A DNA stretch of 64,000 nt from positions 1 to 64,000 of the forward strand of contig NZ_JQNR01000003.1 of assembly GCF_000745345.1 (NCBI RefSeq). The letters are read 5' to 3'. Source of the DNA: Actinacidiphila yeochonensis CN732 (lineage in GTDB: Bacteria; Actinomycetota; Actinomycetes; Streptomycetales; Streptomycetaceae). Below are positions 46,388 to 55,561 of this stretch, piece by piece (positions within the stretch are counted from its first letter, which is position 1; each line of letters opens with the position of its first letter). The notes below the pieces were generated by a model. The model made no database searches, was not told the origin of the DNA, and saw only the letters and a program-made list of their open reading frames with translations. Made by a program: the position numbers and the translations under genes.

Positions 46388-46504
46388 CGGGCACCTCCGA
46401 GCGGACCGCGGACATGATTACCGAAGAGTAACCAGCCTGGCCCCGCGGTCCGACCTCCGGGTGAGGAGAAGACGCCCGGGTACCGCGCGCCGCCCCCGCG
46501 GGGC

Positions 46505-46726
46505 TCAGGCCGCGTCGGCCTTCTTGCCCCTGGTCGCGCCGCCGCGACCGCGCAGGGTCACGCCCGACTCGCTCAGCATCCGGTGCACGAATCCGTAGGA
46601 ACGGCCGGTCTCCTCGGCCAGCGCCCGGATACTCGCACCGGAGTCGTACTTCTTCTTCAGGTCTGCCGCGAGCTTCTCGCGCGCGGCGCCGGTCACCCGG
46701 CTGCCCTTCTTCAGAGTCTCGGCCAC
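46505..46726 (-). CDS. gbn: Gbn-like small nucleoid-associated protein (GATC-binding HTH)
   Basis: 73 residues. A basic N-terminus (MAETLKKGSRVTGAAREKLAADLKKKY) precedes a helix-turn-helix (SGASIRALAEETGRSYGFVHRMLSESGVTLRGRGG) and a basic tail. It matches my memory of SCO1839, reported as the GATC-centred nucleoid-associated protein Gbn, in sequence and in neighbourhood. Such proteins bind many genome sites and affect development and chromosome compaction. Several GATC sites lie in the flanking intergenic region. Start ATG 46726. Confidence 0.85.
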   Translation of the reverse strand: MAETLKKGSRVTGAAREKLAADLKKKYDSGASIRALAEETGRSYGFVHRMLSESGVTLRGRGGATRGKKADAA

Positions 46727-47118
46727 CCGTGCCTCCTTGAGGGAAGTGCGCTATGCACTCTCATGATCACCCCTAAGGTCCTTGATGGCCACCCAATGCA
46801 CAAGGCCCATCACCGGACATTCGCAAACTGAATGTCCCGCTTAGCCACCCGCACAACGCCCCGCGGCGGCAATTCCCTGGTCGCCAATTCGCCACGGCGA
46901 TCCGGACCGGGGCAATACGGGCAGGTCAGCAGCGTTCACCGGGAAGCCCCGCAGGCCGGAAACCGGTTGCGCCGGGCTGGGCCGGACGGGTGGCCGGGCG
47001 TCGGAGCCGGTACCAGGCCGCCTCGTACAGATGCAGGAGGGCCGGTGGTCCGAATGATCGATTCACCATGATCATCGGAGCCACCGGCCCACCGTCGGCC
47101 CCCCGCGGGGCAGGGCGG
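46727..47118. other. 392-base interval between gbn and the ABC-F gene with two hairpins
   Basis: GGACATTC / GAATGTCC (46815-46837, seven-base loop) and a long imperfect hairpin at 47039-47090 (about 20 paired bases with two bulges, arms GGGCCGGTGG...GATC and GATC...CCACCGGCCC). The second is the likely terminator of the ABC-F gene. AGTGC/GCACT (46745-46759) lies in the gbn promoter region. A 48-codon frame beginning MIMVNRSFGPP on the minus strand starts inside the second hairpin; coding signal is weak. Confidence 0.6.
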
Positions 47119-48717
47119 TCAGGCGAGGGAGACCAGGTCCGCGTACTCCTGGCCCCACAGGTCCTCGACGCCGTCGGGCAGCAGGATGATCCGCTCGGGC
47201 TGGAGCGCCTCCACCGCGCCCTCGTCGTGCGTGACCAGCACCACCGCGCCGGTGAAGGTGCGCAGGGCGCCCAGGATCTCCTCACGGCTGGCCGGGTCCA
47301 GGTTGTTGGTCGGCTCGTCCAGCAGCAGCACGTTGGCGCTGGAGACGACCAGGGCGGCCAGCGCCAGCCGGGTCTTCTCACCACCGGAAAGGACCCCGGC
47401 CGGCTTGTCGACGTCGTCGCCGGAGAAGAGGAAGGAGCCCAGGATCTTGCGGATCTCGGCCAGGTCGGTGTCGGGCGCCGACGAGCGCATGTTCTCCAGC
47501 ACCGTGCGGGCCGGGTCGAGCGTCTCGTGCTCCTGCGCGTAGTAGCCGAGCTTGAGGCCGTGGCCGGGCACGACCTCGCCGGTGTCCGACTTCTCCACCC
47601 CGGCCAGCAGCCGCAGCAGCGTGGTCTTGCCGGCGCCGTTGAGGCCGAGGATGACCACCCGGGTGCCGCGGTCGATGGCCAGGTCGACGTCGGTGAAGAT
47701 CTCCAGCGAGCCGTAGGACTTCGACAGCCCGCTGGCCATCAGCGGGGTGCGGCCGCACGGCGCGGGGTCGGGGAAGCGCAGCTTGGCGACCTTGTCGGAC
47801 AGCCGGACGTCGTCCAGTCCGGCCAGCAGCTTCTCGGCCCGGCGGGCCATGTTCTGCGCGGCGACGGTCTTGGTGGCCTTGGCGCGCATCTTGTCGGCCT
47901 GGGAATTCAGCGCGGCGGCTTTCTTCTCGGCATTCGCGCGCTCGCGCTTGCGGCGTTTCTCGTCGGCTTCGCGCTGCTGCTGGTAGAGCTTCCAACCCAT
48001 GTTGTAGACGTCGATCGCGGACCGGTTGGCGTCCAGGTAGAAGACCTTGTTGACGACCGTCTCGACGAGCTCCACGTCGTGGGAGATGACGATGAATCCG
48101 CCGCGATAGGTCTTCAGGTACTCGCGCAGCCAGGCGATGGAGTCGGCGTCGAGGTGGTTGGTGGGCTCGTCCAGCAGGAGCGTGTCGGCGTCGGAGAAGA
48201 GAATGCGGGCCAGCTCCACGCGGCGCCGCTGGCCGCCGGAGAGGGTGTGCAGCGGCTGGCCGAGGACGCGGTCGGGCAGGCCGAGGGCGGCGGCGATGGT
48301 GGCCGCCTCGGCCTCGGCGGCGTATCCGCCCTTGGTGAGGAACTCGGTCTCCAGCCGCGAGTACTTCTTCATCGCGTTCTCGAGGGTGGCGCCCTTCCCG
48401 TTGGCCATCCGCTCCTCGTTCTCGCGCATCTTGCGCAGCACGGTGTCCAGCCCGCGGGCGGACAGGACGCGGTCCCGGGCGAGGGTGTCGAGGTCACCGG
48501 TGCGCGGGTCCTGGGGCAGGTAGCCGACCTCGCCGCTGCGGGTGACGGTCCCGGCGGCGGGCTGTCCCTCGCCGGCCAGGACCTTGGTCAGGGTCGTCTT
48601 GCCGGCTCCGTTGCGGCCGACGAGGCCGATGCGGTCGCCCTTGGCGACGCGGAAGGAGGCGGACTCGATGAGGACGCGGGCGCCGGCGCGCAGCTCGACG
48701 CCGGTGGCGGTGATCAC
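47119..48717 (-). CDS. ABC-F family ribosome-associated ATPase
   Basis: 532 residues, two nucleotide-binding domains and no membrane part. First domain: GRNGAGKTTLTKVL, LSGGQRRRVELARIL, LLLDEPTNHLD. Second: GLNGAGKTTLLRLL, LSGGEKTRLALAALV, LLLDEPTNNLD. The P-site tRNA-interaction linker (about 240-310) is long, Lys/Glu-rich and helical (QQREADEKRRKRERANAEKKAAALNSQADKMRAKATKT). ABC-F proteins bind the ribosomal E site to rescue stalls or protect from antibiotics. AGGAG lies eight bases before the GTG. A leaderless seven-codon leader ORF precedes it by 113 bases. Confidence 0.93.
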   Translation of the reverse strand: MITATGVELRAGARVLIESASFRVAKGDRIGLVGRNGAGKTTLTKVLAGEGQPAAGTVTRSGEVGYLPQDPRTGDLDTLARDRVLSARGLDTVLRKMRENEERMANGKGATLENAMKKYSRLETEFLTKGGYAAEAEAATIAAALGLPDRVLGQPLHTLSGGQRRRVELARILFSDADTLLLDEPTNHLDADSIAWLREYLKTYRGGFIVISHDVELVETVVNKVFYLDANRSAIDVYNMGWKLYQQQREADEKRRKRERANAEKKAAALNSQADKMRAKATKTVAAQNMARRAEKLLAGLDDVRLSDKVAKLRFPDPAPCGRTPLMASGLSKSYGSLEIFTDVDLAIDRGTRVVILGLNGAGKTTLLRLLAGVEKSDTGEVVPGHGLKLGYYAQEHETLDPARTVLENMRSSAPDTDLAEIRKILGSFLFSGDDVDKPAGVLSGGEKTRLALAALVVSSANVLLLDEPTNNLDPASREEILGALRTFTGAVVLVTHDEGAVEALQPERIILLPDGVEDLWGQEYADLVSLA

Positions 48718-48830
48718 GGGGGTTACTCCTGGGCGGTTGCACGGTGGACGCGGCCGGGCGTGCGGAAGCGGCCGCGGGACGACAGGGCGGCGGTGGGCCG
48801 TCAGAGGGCGTCGGGTCGTGAGCCGCGCGG

Positions 48831-48854
48831 CTAATCGAGGAGCAGGACTGCCAT
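48831..48854 (-). CDS. Leaderless leader ORF MAVLLLD upstream of the ABC-F gene
   Basis: ATG GCA GTC CTG CTC CTC GAT TAG. The ATG lies exactly six bases after a good -10 (TAGACT, 48861-48866 on the minus strand), so it would be the first codon of the message. The stop codon abuts the perfect palindrome AGCCGCGCGGCT (48821-48832). The three consecutive leucine codons, short length and position 113 bases before the ABC-F start make it a candidate attenuation leader peptide. Confidence 0.65.
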   Translation of the reverse strand: MAVLLLD

Positions 48855-49049
48855 ACGGACAGTCTACGGGGACACGGCAACCGCTTTGCGGGCTCCACCG
48901 CCCCGCAGGTGACCCATATCACCCATACTCGGACATGTACCGCCGAACTCCGGCGGCTCCGCGCGGTGTCCGCCCGCCTCCCCCGAAAGGCACGGCGGGC
49001 ACCACGGGCACGACGGGCACCACGAGCCCCGCCGAGGAGGGAGACCGAC

Positions 49050-49511
49050 ATGACCCCGCCGAACGGCCGGCCGGCGACGAACCGGCCCGCGACCCGGCCC
49101 ACCGTGTACCCGGCTCTGCGGTACAGGGACGCCAGGGCCGCCATCGAGCTGCTGAAGGAGGCGTTCGGCTTCACCGAACTCGCCGTCCACGAGGACGCGG
49201 ACGGCGGCGTCGCCCACGCCGAGCTGGCCCACGGCAACGGAGTGGTGATGCTCGGCACCGCCGGGGAGCAGCCGCCGGAGGGCAGTTACGACGAGCTGGC
49301 CGGCGAGCCCGGACCGGTCTCGGTGTACGTGGTGGTGGACGACCCTGACGCCCACCACGACCGGGCGCTGGCCCACGGCGGCGTACACGTCGTCCGGCCG
49401 CTCACCGACCAGGAGTACGGCTCGCGCGACTACGTGGCCCGCGACCCGGAGGGCAACCTGTGGTGCTTCGGGACCTACTCGCCCGAGCTGCCCCCCGCCG
49501 GAGACGGGTAG
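49050..49511 (+). CDS. VOC (glyoxalase/bleomycin-resistance fold) family protein
   Basis: 153 residues. Two beta-alpha-beta-beta-beta modules: YPALRYRDARAAIELLKEAFGFTELAVHEDADGGVAHAELAHGNGVVMLG and PVSVYVVVDDPDAHHDRALAHGGVHVVRPLTDQEYGSRDYVARDPEGNLWCFGTY. Metal-binding His/Glu positions are plausible (AHAEL, DPEGNLW). Substrate unknown. GAGGAGGGAG precedes the ATG at 49050. Divergent from the ABC-F leader. Confidence 0.9.
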   Translation: MTPPNGRPATNRPATRPTVYPALRYRDARAAIELLKEAFGFTELAVHEDADGGVAHAELAHGNGVVMLGTAGEQPPEGSYDELAGEPGPVSVYVVVDDPDAHHDRALAHGGVHVVRPLTDQEYGSRDYVARDPEGNLWCFGTYSPELPPAGDG

Positions 49512-49587
49512 CCGTACCGGGCGCCGGGCGGGGTTCCCGGCGCCGCGCGGCTCGCGCCGGGCCCCCTGCCGCGGGGGCCCGGCACGC

Positions 49588-51020
49588 TCACGCCTCGCCG
49601 GTGTGCACCTGGAAGGCGGCCCGGCGCAGCGCCTTCGACAGCGCCGGATCGGGGTGGGCCGCGGCCAGCGCCACCAGCACCTGGACGGTGCGCGGGTGGC
49701 CGACGTCGCGCAGCTCCTGGAGCAGGCCGGGCACGGAGCCCTGGACCGCGCTCTCCAGGTGGCTGACCAGCAGCTGGCCGTCACCGTGGTCGGCGACGGC
49801 CGCGGCGGTGTCCACCCACAGCCAGGTGGCCTCCTCGCGGGTGAGCAGCTCGGTGGCGGCGTCGGGGTCGCCGCCCTCCAACTCGGCCAGCCACAGCACC
49901 GCGTAGGGCCGCAGCGTCGGCTCGGCGACCACCTCCCGCACGGCCTCCTCGGCCCGGTCGCCGACGACCCGCAGCGCCTCGAAGGCCAGCCCGCGCAGCA
50001 GCGCGTCCTCGCCGCGGGCGGCCTCCAGCAGCTCGGTGACCGCCAGGCCGGCCGGGCGGGCCGCCAGCCACGCCCGGTACTCCGCCCTGGCGGTGCCCGG
50101 CGACAGCCCGGCGCAGGCACGCAGCATGGTGGGCGCGTCCTGCTCCATGTTGCCGGCGGGCCCCTGCGCGGCCACGCAGATCTGCTCCAGCTTGACCCAC
50201 ACCGCCCAGCTGCCCAGCGCGGTCAGCGCGGCCTCGTCGGGCCGCCGCGGGTCGCGCGGACGCACCGCGCCCACCTGCGTGGCGGCGTCCAGCACCCACT
50301 CCAGCAGCGCGGGCAGCGGGTCGCCGTCGGCGGGCGGTTCGTGGCGTTCGGTGCGCAGCTCGGCAACCCGCTGGCGCAGCAGGTCCAGCAGCGCGTCGAC
50401 CGGCATCGCCTCCTGCGAGAGGTGGAGCAGGGCGAGCAGTTGGGGCGCGGCCTCGATGACCTCGGCGACCAGCGCGGGGTCGGTTCCGGGGCCGCCGTCC
50501 GCGGCGCCGTCCGTACCGGCCTCCGTACCGCTCCCCCCGGCACCGGCGGCGGGCCCTACGGGGTCGCCGGGCAGGAAGGGGTGGGCCAGTGACCAGGCGT
50601 CGAAGAGGGCGACCCAGCCGCGCAGCACGGCGGTGTCGTCGCGGTCCCAGGCCCGCAGCCGCCAGCCGGGGCGCGCGGTGCCCTGGTGCAGCTCGATCAG
50701 GCCGGACAGCCGGGCCCGGTCCCAGGCCGCGCGGGTCTGCGGGGGCGTCAGGTCCAGGGCCTGGGCGGCGGCGCGCAGCAGCGCCTCGGGTGGTGTCCCG
50801 GGGGGCCGCCGACACCGGGGCCGCCGCCCACCCAGCGGGCGAGGCGGGCCGCGGTGGCGAGTTCGGCGCGTGCGAGCGTGGCGAGTTCGGCTACCGAGGG
50901 GGTCCCCTCAGGCGGACGCGGAGGCCGTGACCTGCGCGTCGTGGCGGTCCTGCGGGCCGCGGTCAGCGGACGGCGCGGGACGAGGCGGAGCGGCGTGTCT
51001 CGCGGGATACGGGACGTCAC
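49588..51020 (-). pseudogene. Conserved hypothetical helical (HEAT-like) protein, frameshifted
   Basis: The main frame (49588 to about 50800) is almost entirely helical: WVALFDAWSLAHPFLPGD, PQLLALLHLSQEAMPVDALLDLLRQRV, ALLRGLAFEALRVVGDRAEEAVREVV and VLWLAELEGGDPDAATELL, suggestive of HEAT-type repeats. Upstream of the GGGGGG run at 50800-50805 the coding signal moves to another frame, beginning at GTG 51018-51020 (IPRDTPLRLVPRRPL...TVAELATLARAEL-like). Adding one base to the G run joins both parts as ...GGPPGTPPEALLRAAAQALDLTPPQTRAAWDRA, 477 residues without a stop. A GAGACT -10 six bases before the GTG suggests a leaderless message. Function unknown. Confidence 0.75.
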
Positions 51021-51074
51021 CGGATCAGTCTCGCCGCTCGCACCCCAGAATCCCAAACCCGCGCGTGGAGATGC

Positions 51075-52189
51075 TCACATGAGCGGCGTCAGGAATCGCC
51101 TCAGCGTCTCCTCGTAGCCCTCCGGGTCCACGTTCCACATACCGGTGTGGGACCCGTCCGGCACCGGGTGCAGGGCCACCTTGTCCGGGCGGCGCTCGGC
51201 CAGCTCCCGGCTGCCCTGCCAGGGCGCGAAGGTGTCGCCGGGCCCGTGGACGAGCAGGGTGGGAACGGTGAACCGGGCCGGGGAGGCGGCCTCCGCATGG
51301 TGCCCGGAGCGCAGTCCGGTCCGGCCCTCGGCGGCGCGCACCGCCAGCGGGGCGAGGGCGGTGGGAAGTCCGCGGGAGCTGACGGCGGCGTGGACGGTGG
51401 AGCGCCAGTCGAGCACCGGCGAGTCCAGCACCATGCCGCGCACGTGCCGGCGCACCGGGGACTGCTGGAGGGCGCGGAGCGCCATCGCGGCACCGGTGGA
51501 CCAGCCGTAGAGCACCAGCCGGAGGGCGCCGTGCTCGACGGCGTACCGCATGGCCGCGTCCAGGTCCCGCCACTCGGTGTCGCCGAGGTGCGCCAGACCG
51601 TCCGGCGAGGGGGCGCGCCGGGGTCGTTGCGGTAGGCGGGCACCAGCGTGGGCAGCCGGAAGCGGTGCAGCGCGGGCAGCACGGGGAGCAGCTGCTCGCG
51701 GGTGGCGCCCACTCCGTGCACGGCGATCACCCACGTGCCGCGGGCGCCGGCGAGCTTCCAGGCGGGTGTCAGGCCCAGTTCCCCCGTGTACTGGACCTCC
51801 TCGAAGTCCAGGCCGAGGGCCGAGCGGGGGTCGCCGGTGTACGCCTGGGGGGTGATCCGGACGAACATGCCGGCGTGCGGCTCGCCCTTGCCGACGGCGA
51901 GCAGCTCACGGGTGACGGTGTGGGCGGCCAGTTCGGTGACGGCTCCGACGGTGGCGTGCACCCCGGGCCCGGTCAGGCCGTGCACACCGGGCCGGACGGT
52001 GGCCGGGGTGCGGGTGAGGACGATCCGGTCCGCGGTGACCCGGTGGACGGTGACCAGGCCCTCCTCGGCCGGGCCCGCCAGCGCGGGGTTGAGCGCGATG
52101 CCGGAGCCGTACCGGCCGGCCGCCAGTACGGCCGTCCCGGCACCCAGAGCGGTCGTGGCCAGAACGGCCACCGCGTATCGAAGGCGCAT
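51075..52189 (-). pseudogene. Alpha/beta hydrolase with N-terminal membrane anchor, frameshifted
   Basis: N-terminal hydrophobic segment (YAVAVLATTALGAGTAVLAAG), then a 120-residue lead domain and the hydrolase fold: TWVIAVHGVGATREQLLPVLPALHRFRLPTLVPAYRNDPGAP. At the GGGGG run 51609-51613 the frame shifts; one added base gives ...[26 protein letters not shown]. The nucleophile elbow is LYGWSTGAAMAL, the acid is in LVHGPGDTFAPW, and the histidine in GSHTGMWN. The repaired protein has 371 residues. It probably acts outside the cell or at the membrane. The gene sits 54 bases after the start of the frameshifted helical protein on the same strand. Confidence 0.82.
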
Positions 52190-52362
52190 GGTCCTTCCAG
52201 TCTGTGCCCCCGGCGGGCGGGCGGCACCCCGGAGCGCCGCCGGACGGGTGAGCCGGCCGCCGGAAGCCCGCAGCCGGGCGGCCGGCCCACCCGGCGGGCG
52301 GGCGGCTCCCGGCGGGCGGCTCCCGCGGCTCGCGAAGGGCTCCCGGCGGCCCGCGAAGGGGC

Positions 52363-53193
52363 CTACGGCGCTGTGGCGGCGCCGGGCCCGGACTCGGCCT
52401 CGGTCCCGGGGGCGGTCCCGGTCCCGGGGGCGGCGGGCTGGCCGTAGCCGCGGAACCGCTCGGCGGCCGCCGCCAGCTCGGCGTCGTCCAGCAGGGTGGG
52501 CGTGTCGCCGGCGGCCCGGGCCAGCAGCCACACCCGGCACATCCACTCCAGCTGCGCGGTGCGGTCGTAGGCGTGGTCGATCCCGGCGCCGAGGGTGAGC
52601 ATGCCGTGGTTGCGCATCAGGCAGCCGCCGCGGCCGCCGCGCAGGGCCGCCAGCACCGACTCGGCCAGTTCGGGGGTGCCGTAGAGGGCGTAGCCGGCGG
52701 TACGGGGGCGGCCGCCGAGTTCGGCGGCCATGTAGTGCACGGCCGGCAGCTCCTCGGTCAGCAGGGAGGCGGCGGTGGCGTGCGGGGCGTGGGTGTGGAC
52801 CACGGCCCGGGTACCGGTGGAGCGGTAGACGGCCAGGTGGAGCGGGAGTTCGCTGGTGGGCCGGAGCCGGCCGAGGACCTGGCGGCCGGTGTCCAGTTCG
52901 ACGCCGACGGCGTCGTCCGGGCCGAGCCGGTGGTAGGGCACGCCGGTGGGCGTGACGAGGACGAGGCCGCCGACGCGGGCCGAGACGTTGCCGGAGGTGC
53001 CGACGACCAGGCCGTCGGCGACGGTGCGGCGGGCCGCGTCCACCACCTGGAGCCACGCCTCCGCGACGGCCTGCTCGGCGGGCCGCTCCGGCGCCTCCGG
53101 CTCCTGCGGCCGCTCCGGGGCGGTGTCCGCGGTGGTGTCCGGGGCGGCGGGCGGCGCGGCCTCGCGGGCGGTTCCGTGCGCGGCGTCTGGCAC
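52363..53193 (-). CDS. Class II aldolase/adducin family protein
   Basis: 276 residues. The aldolase core starts near residue 45: VADGLVVGTSGNVSARVGGLVLVTPTGVPYHRL holds the phosphate-binding GTSGN/SAR motif, VVHTHAPHATAAS the first zinc histidines, and CLMRNHGMLTLGAG the third. This fits L-fuculose-phosphate aldolase-like enzymes that split phosphorylated sugars, or related 5-methylthioribulose-phosphate enzymes; the substrate is undefined. Both ends are Pro/Ala/Glu-rich tails. GTG 53193 was chosen over longer frames because AGGAGAGG lies upstream and codon usage changes there. Confidence 0.88.
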   Translation of the reverse strand: MPDAAHGTAREAAPPAAPDTTADTAPERPQEPEAPERPAEQAVAEAWLQVVDAARRTVADGLVVGTSGNVSARVGGLVLVTPTGVPYHRLGPDDAVGVELDTGRQVLGRLRPTSELPLHLAVYRSTGTRAVVHTHAPHATAASLLTEELPAVHYMAAELGGRPRTAGYALYGTPELAESVLAALRGGRGGCLMRNHGMLTLGAGIDHAYDRTAQLEWMCRVWLLARAAGDTPTLLDDAELAAAAERFRGYGQPAAPGTGTAPGTEAESGPGAATAP

Positions 53194-53442
53194 TGGGCCC
53201 CCTCTCCTGTGGTCGCGCCGACCGTACCGCAGGGCGCGGCCGCCGGGGCCGGAAGAAGGCGCGGGAGGGCGCGGGGACCGAGGCGGCCCGGGAGGCGCGG
53301 ACGGTCCGGACGGGTTCCGGGGAGGTTCCGCACGCGGTCCGGGCGGCTCGGTGAGGAAGCGGTGCGCGGCACGTGAACGGGCCCGCTGACCGGCGGCGGA
53401 GCCCGAGAACGAAGGGTTCCCGGCCCTTTCCGATCCCACCTG

Positions 53443-53520
53443 GTTCACCCGCGATTCACGCCAGTACTCTGACGCCGTACCCAGTTCACCTTCCGTTCAC
53501 CAACGATCCGTACGTTCACC
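53443..53520 (+). promoter_or_regulatory. PHO boxes (PhoP direct repeats) upstream of the phosphate transporter
   Basis: GTTCACC at 53443, 53484, 53495 and 53514 and ATTCACG at 53454. The pairs 53443/53454 and 53484/53495 have the exact 11-base period of Streptomyces PhoP direct-repeat units. The array ends 34 bases before the start codon. Strong evidence for phosphate control by PhoR-PhoP. Confidence 0.85.
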
Positions 53521-53554
53521 TCGCCACTACCCATACCGAACGATTGCCGGGTCT

Positions 53555-54874
53555 ATGGAACACGTCACGCTCCTGATCGGAATCGTGATCGCCACCGCCC
53601 TCGTCTTCGACTTCACCAACGGCTTCCACGACACCGCCAACGCCATGGCGACCACCATCTCCACCGGTGCCATGGCTCCCCGCCTCGCGGTGGCGATGTC
53701 GGCCGTGCTGAACCTCGTCGGCGCCTTCCTCTCCGTGGAGGTCGCCAAGACGATCTCCGGCGGGATCGTGGACGAGTCCGCCGGCATCAGACCCGCGATG
53801 ATCTTCGCCGCCCTGGTCGGCGCGATCATCTGGAACCTGGTGACCTGGCTGGCCGGCCTCCCCTCCAGCTCCTCACACGCGCTCTTCGGCGGGCTGATCG
53901 GCGCCACGCTGGTGTCGGTCGGCACCCACGGGGTGCACGGCGACGCGGTGGTCACCAAGGTGATCGTGCCCGCCGTGGCGGCGCCCTTCGTGGCCGGTCT
54001 GGCCGCGATGCTCGCCACCCGGCTCACCTACCTGCTGGGCCGCCGGGCCGACCCGGAGGCGGCCGGGCGCGGCTTCCGCGCCGGCCAGATCGCCTCCGCG
54101 GCGCTGGTCTCGCTGGCCCACGGCACCAACGACGCCCAGAAGACCATGGGCGTGATCACGCTGACGCTGGTCACCGGCGGGGTCGTCGCCCCGCACTCCG
54201 ACCCGCCGCTGTGGGTGATCGTCAGCGCGGGTTCGGCCATCGCCCTGGGCACCTGGCTCGGCGGCTGGCGGATCATCCGCACGGTCGGCAAGGGCATCAC
54301 GGACATCCAGCCGCAGCAGGGCTTCGCCGCCCAGACCGGCGCGGCGGCCACCATCCTGGCCTCCTCGCACCTGGGCTTCGCGCTCTCCACCACCCAGGTG
54401 TGCACCGGCTCGGTACTGGGCACGGGCCTGGGCCGCTCCGGCGCCACGGTGCGCTGGAGCACCGCCGGCCGGATGGTCGCCGCGTGGGCGCTGACCCTGC
54501 CGGCGGCCGGCCTGATCGGCGGCGGCGCCGCGTACCTGGCCGACCGGGGCGCCTGGGGCGTCACCGCGGTCGGCGTGATCGGCCTCGCCGTCTGCGCGGT
54601 CGTGCGGACCGCCGCCCGGCGCAAGCCCGTCACCCACTCCAACGTCAACGACGTCGAGCCGGTCGCCCCGCAGGCCGCCGCCGTGGCAGCCCCGGCCCCG
54701 GCCCCGGAGCGGTCGGTGCCCACGGCTCCGGCTTCCGCTCTTGCTCCGGCTTCCGCTCCGGCTCCGGCTCCGTCGGCGGCCCAGCCCGTGGACCTGCTGG
54801 AGGCCCAACTCCAGCCGCCGCTCCACGTCCAGCCGTCCGCGGCCCCCGCGGCCTCCGCTCCCACCACGGTCTGA
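53555..54874 (+). CDS. pitH2: Low-affinity inorganic phosphate transporter (PiT family)
   Basis: 439 residues, about ten membrane helices. The duplicated PiT signature is present: DFTNGFHDTANAMATTISTGAM near the N-terminus (GFHDTANA) and VSLAHGTNDAQKTMGVITLTL in the second half (GTNDAQK). An Ala/Pro-rich cytoplasmic tail of about 80 residues ends the chain. It imports metal-phosphate with protons. The upstream PHO boxes and the neighbourhood match S. coelicolor pitH2 (SCO1845, recalled). A small membrane protein follows 11 bases later, probably co-transcribed. Confidence 0.94.
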   Translation: MEHVTLLIGIVIATALVFDFTNGFHDTANAMATTISTGAMAPRLAVAMSAVLNLVGAFLSVEVAKTISGGIVDESAGIRPAMIFAALVGAIIWNLVTWLAGLPSSSSHALFGGLIGATLVSVGTHGVHGDAVVTKVIVPAVAAPFVAGLAAMLATRLTYLLGRRADPEAAGRGFRAGQIASAALVSLAHGTNDAQKTMGVITLTLVTGGVVAPHSDPPLWVIVSAGSAIALGTWLGGWRIIRTVGKGITDIQPQQGFAAQTGAAATILASSHLGFALSTTQVCTGSVLGTGLGRSGATVRWSTAGRMVAAWALTLPAAGLIGGGAAYLADRGAWGVTAVGVIGLAVCAVVRTAARRKPVTHSNVNDVEPVAPQAAAVAAPAPAPERSVPTAPASALAPASAPAPAPSAAQPVDLLEAQLQPPLHVQPSAAPAASAPTTV

Positions 54875-54885
54875 AGGGCACCCTC

Positions 54886-55110
54886 ATGAGCATCGACTGG
54901 CACGCGCTCGGCTCCGTCCTCCTGGTGACCGTGCTGTCCACCGTCGGCCTGGTCGGGGTCTTCACGCTCGGCGTGCTGGGGCTGTCGCGGCCCGCCGCGG
55001 CCACCGTCCAGCGCGGCGCCACCGCGGCGCTGTCGCGGGCCGGCGCCTACGTCTGCTTCGCCGCGTGCGCGGCGGCCGTGGCGTACGGCATCTACCTGAT
55101 CGCGGGCTGA
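54886..55110 (+). CDS. Small two-helix membrane protein downstream of the PiT transporter
   Basis: 74 residues. Two hydrophobic helices (ALGSVLLVTVLSTVGLVGVFTLGVLGL and AGAYVCFAACAAAVAYGIYLI). It starts 11 bases after the transporter stop and is conserved in that position in Streptomyces. Possibly a transporter accessory; nothing more can be inferred. GAAGGG precedes the ATG. Confidence 0.85.
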   Translation: MSIDWHALGSVLLVTVLSTVGLVGVFTLGVLGLSRPAAATVQRGATAALSRAGAYVCFAACAAAVAYGIYLIAG

Positions 55111-55323
55111 CCGGCCGGGCCGCCCGCCCAGCCCGGGACGCCCGGGACGCACCCCGCGCCCGCCTCCGTACCAGCTGACCGCCGCCCCCGGCACCGTCCG
55201 AGGGCGGCGGCCGGCTGTTCCGCTGTTCCGCGGGCGGCCGCGGGGCGCGCCCCCGGTGGGCTGGGGCGCACCCCTCCGCGCCGGGTCCGCGGAGCGTGCC
55301 GAGCGGCAGGTCAAGGGCGAGTT

Positions 55324-55525
55324 GACGGGCTATGCGGCACGTGGTGAACTGCCGGGAGCCATACGGCGGCAGGAGAGGAAGTCCGGTGCGAATCCGGCGC
55401 GGTCCCGCCACTGTCACCGGGGAGCGCCCTCCCGACACCCGTACGCCACGGCCGGTTCCACCGGCTGGAAGGCCCGGGGAGTGCGCCGATCCGGGAGCCA
55501 GGAGACTCTCACCGCCGGTCACGTC
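55324..55525 (+). ncRNA. Cobalamin (adenosylcobalamin) riboswitch
   Basis: Contains the conserved blocks in order: the GGCAGGAGAGGAAGTCCGGTG region, GCGGTCCCGCCACTGTCACC with the B12-core GCCACTGT (55407-55414), CCGGGGAGTGCG, and GGGAGCCAGGAGACTC (55495-55508, the CAGGAGACTC B12 box). The closing P1 strands GACGG (55324) and CCGGTCACGTC (about 55516-55525) flank it. It lies directly upstream of cobD and would shut the operon when cobalamin is plentiful, probably by hiding the ribosome-binding site of the short ORF that follows. Confidence 0.95.
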
Positions 55526-55561
55526 GATCCAGGGCGCGGACCCTGAGTGAGGACTCCTGCC

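Noticed and set aside
46926-47384. A 152-codon minus-strand frame downstream of and overlapping the ABC-F gene
   Set aside because: The first two thirds are an out-of-frame copy of ABC-F. Only the last 48 codons are outside it, with weak coding bias, so they are mentioned but not called.
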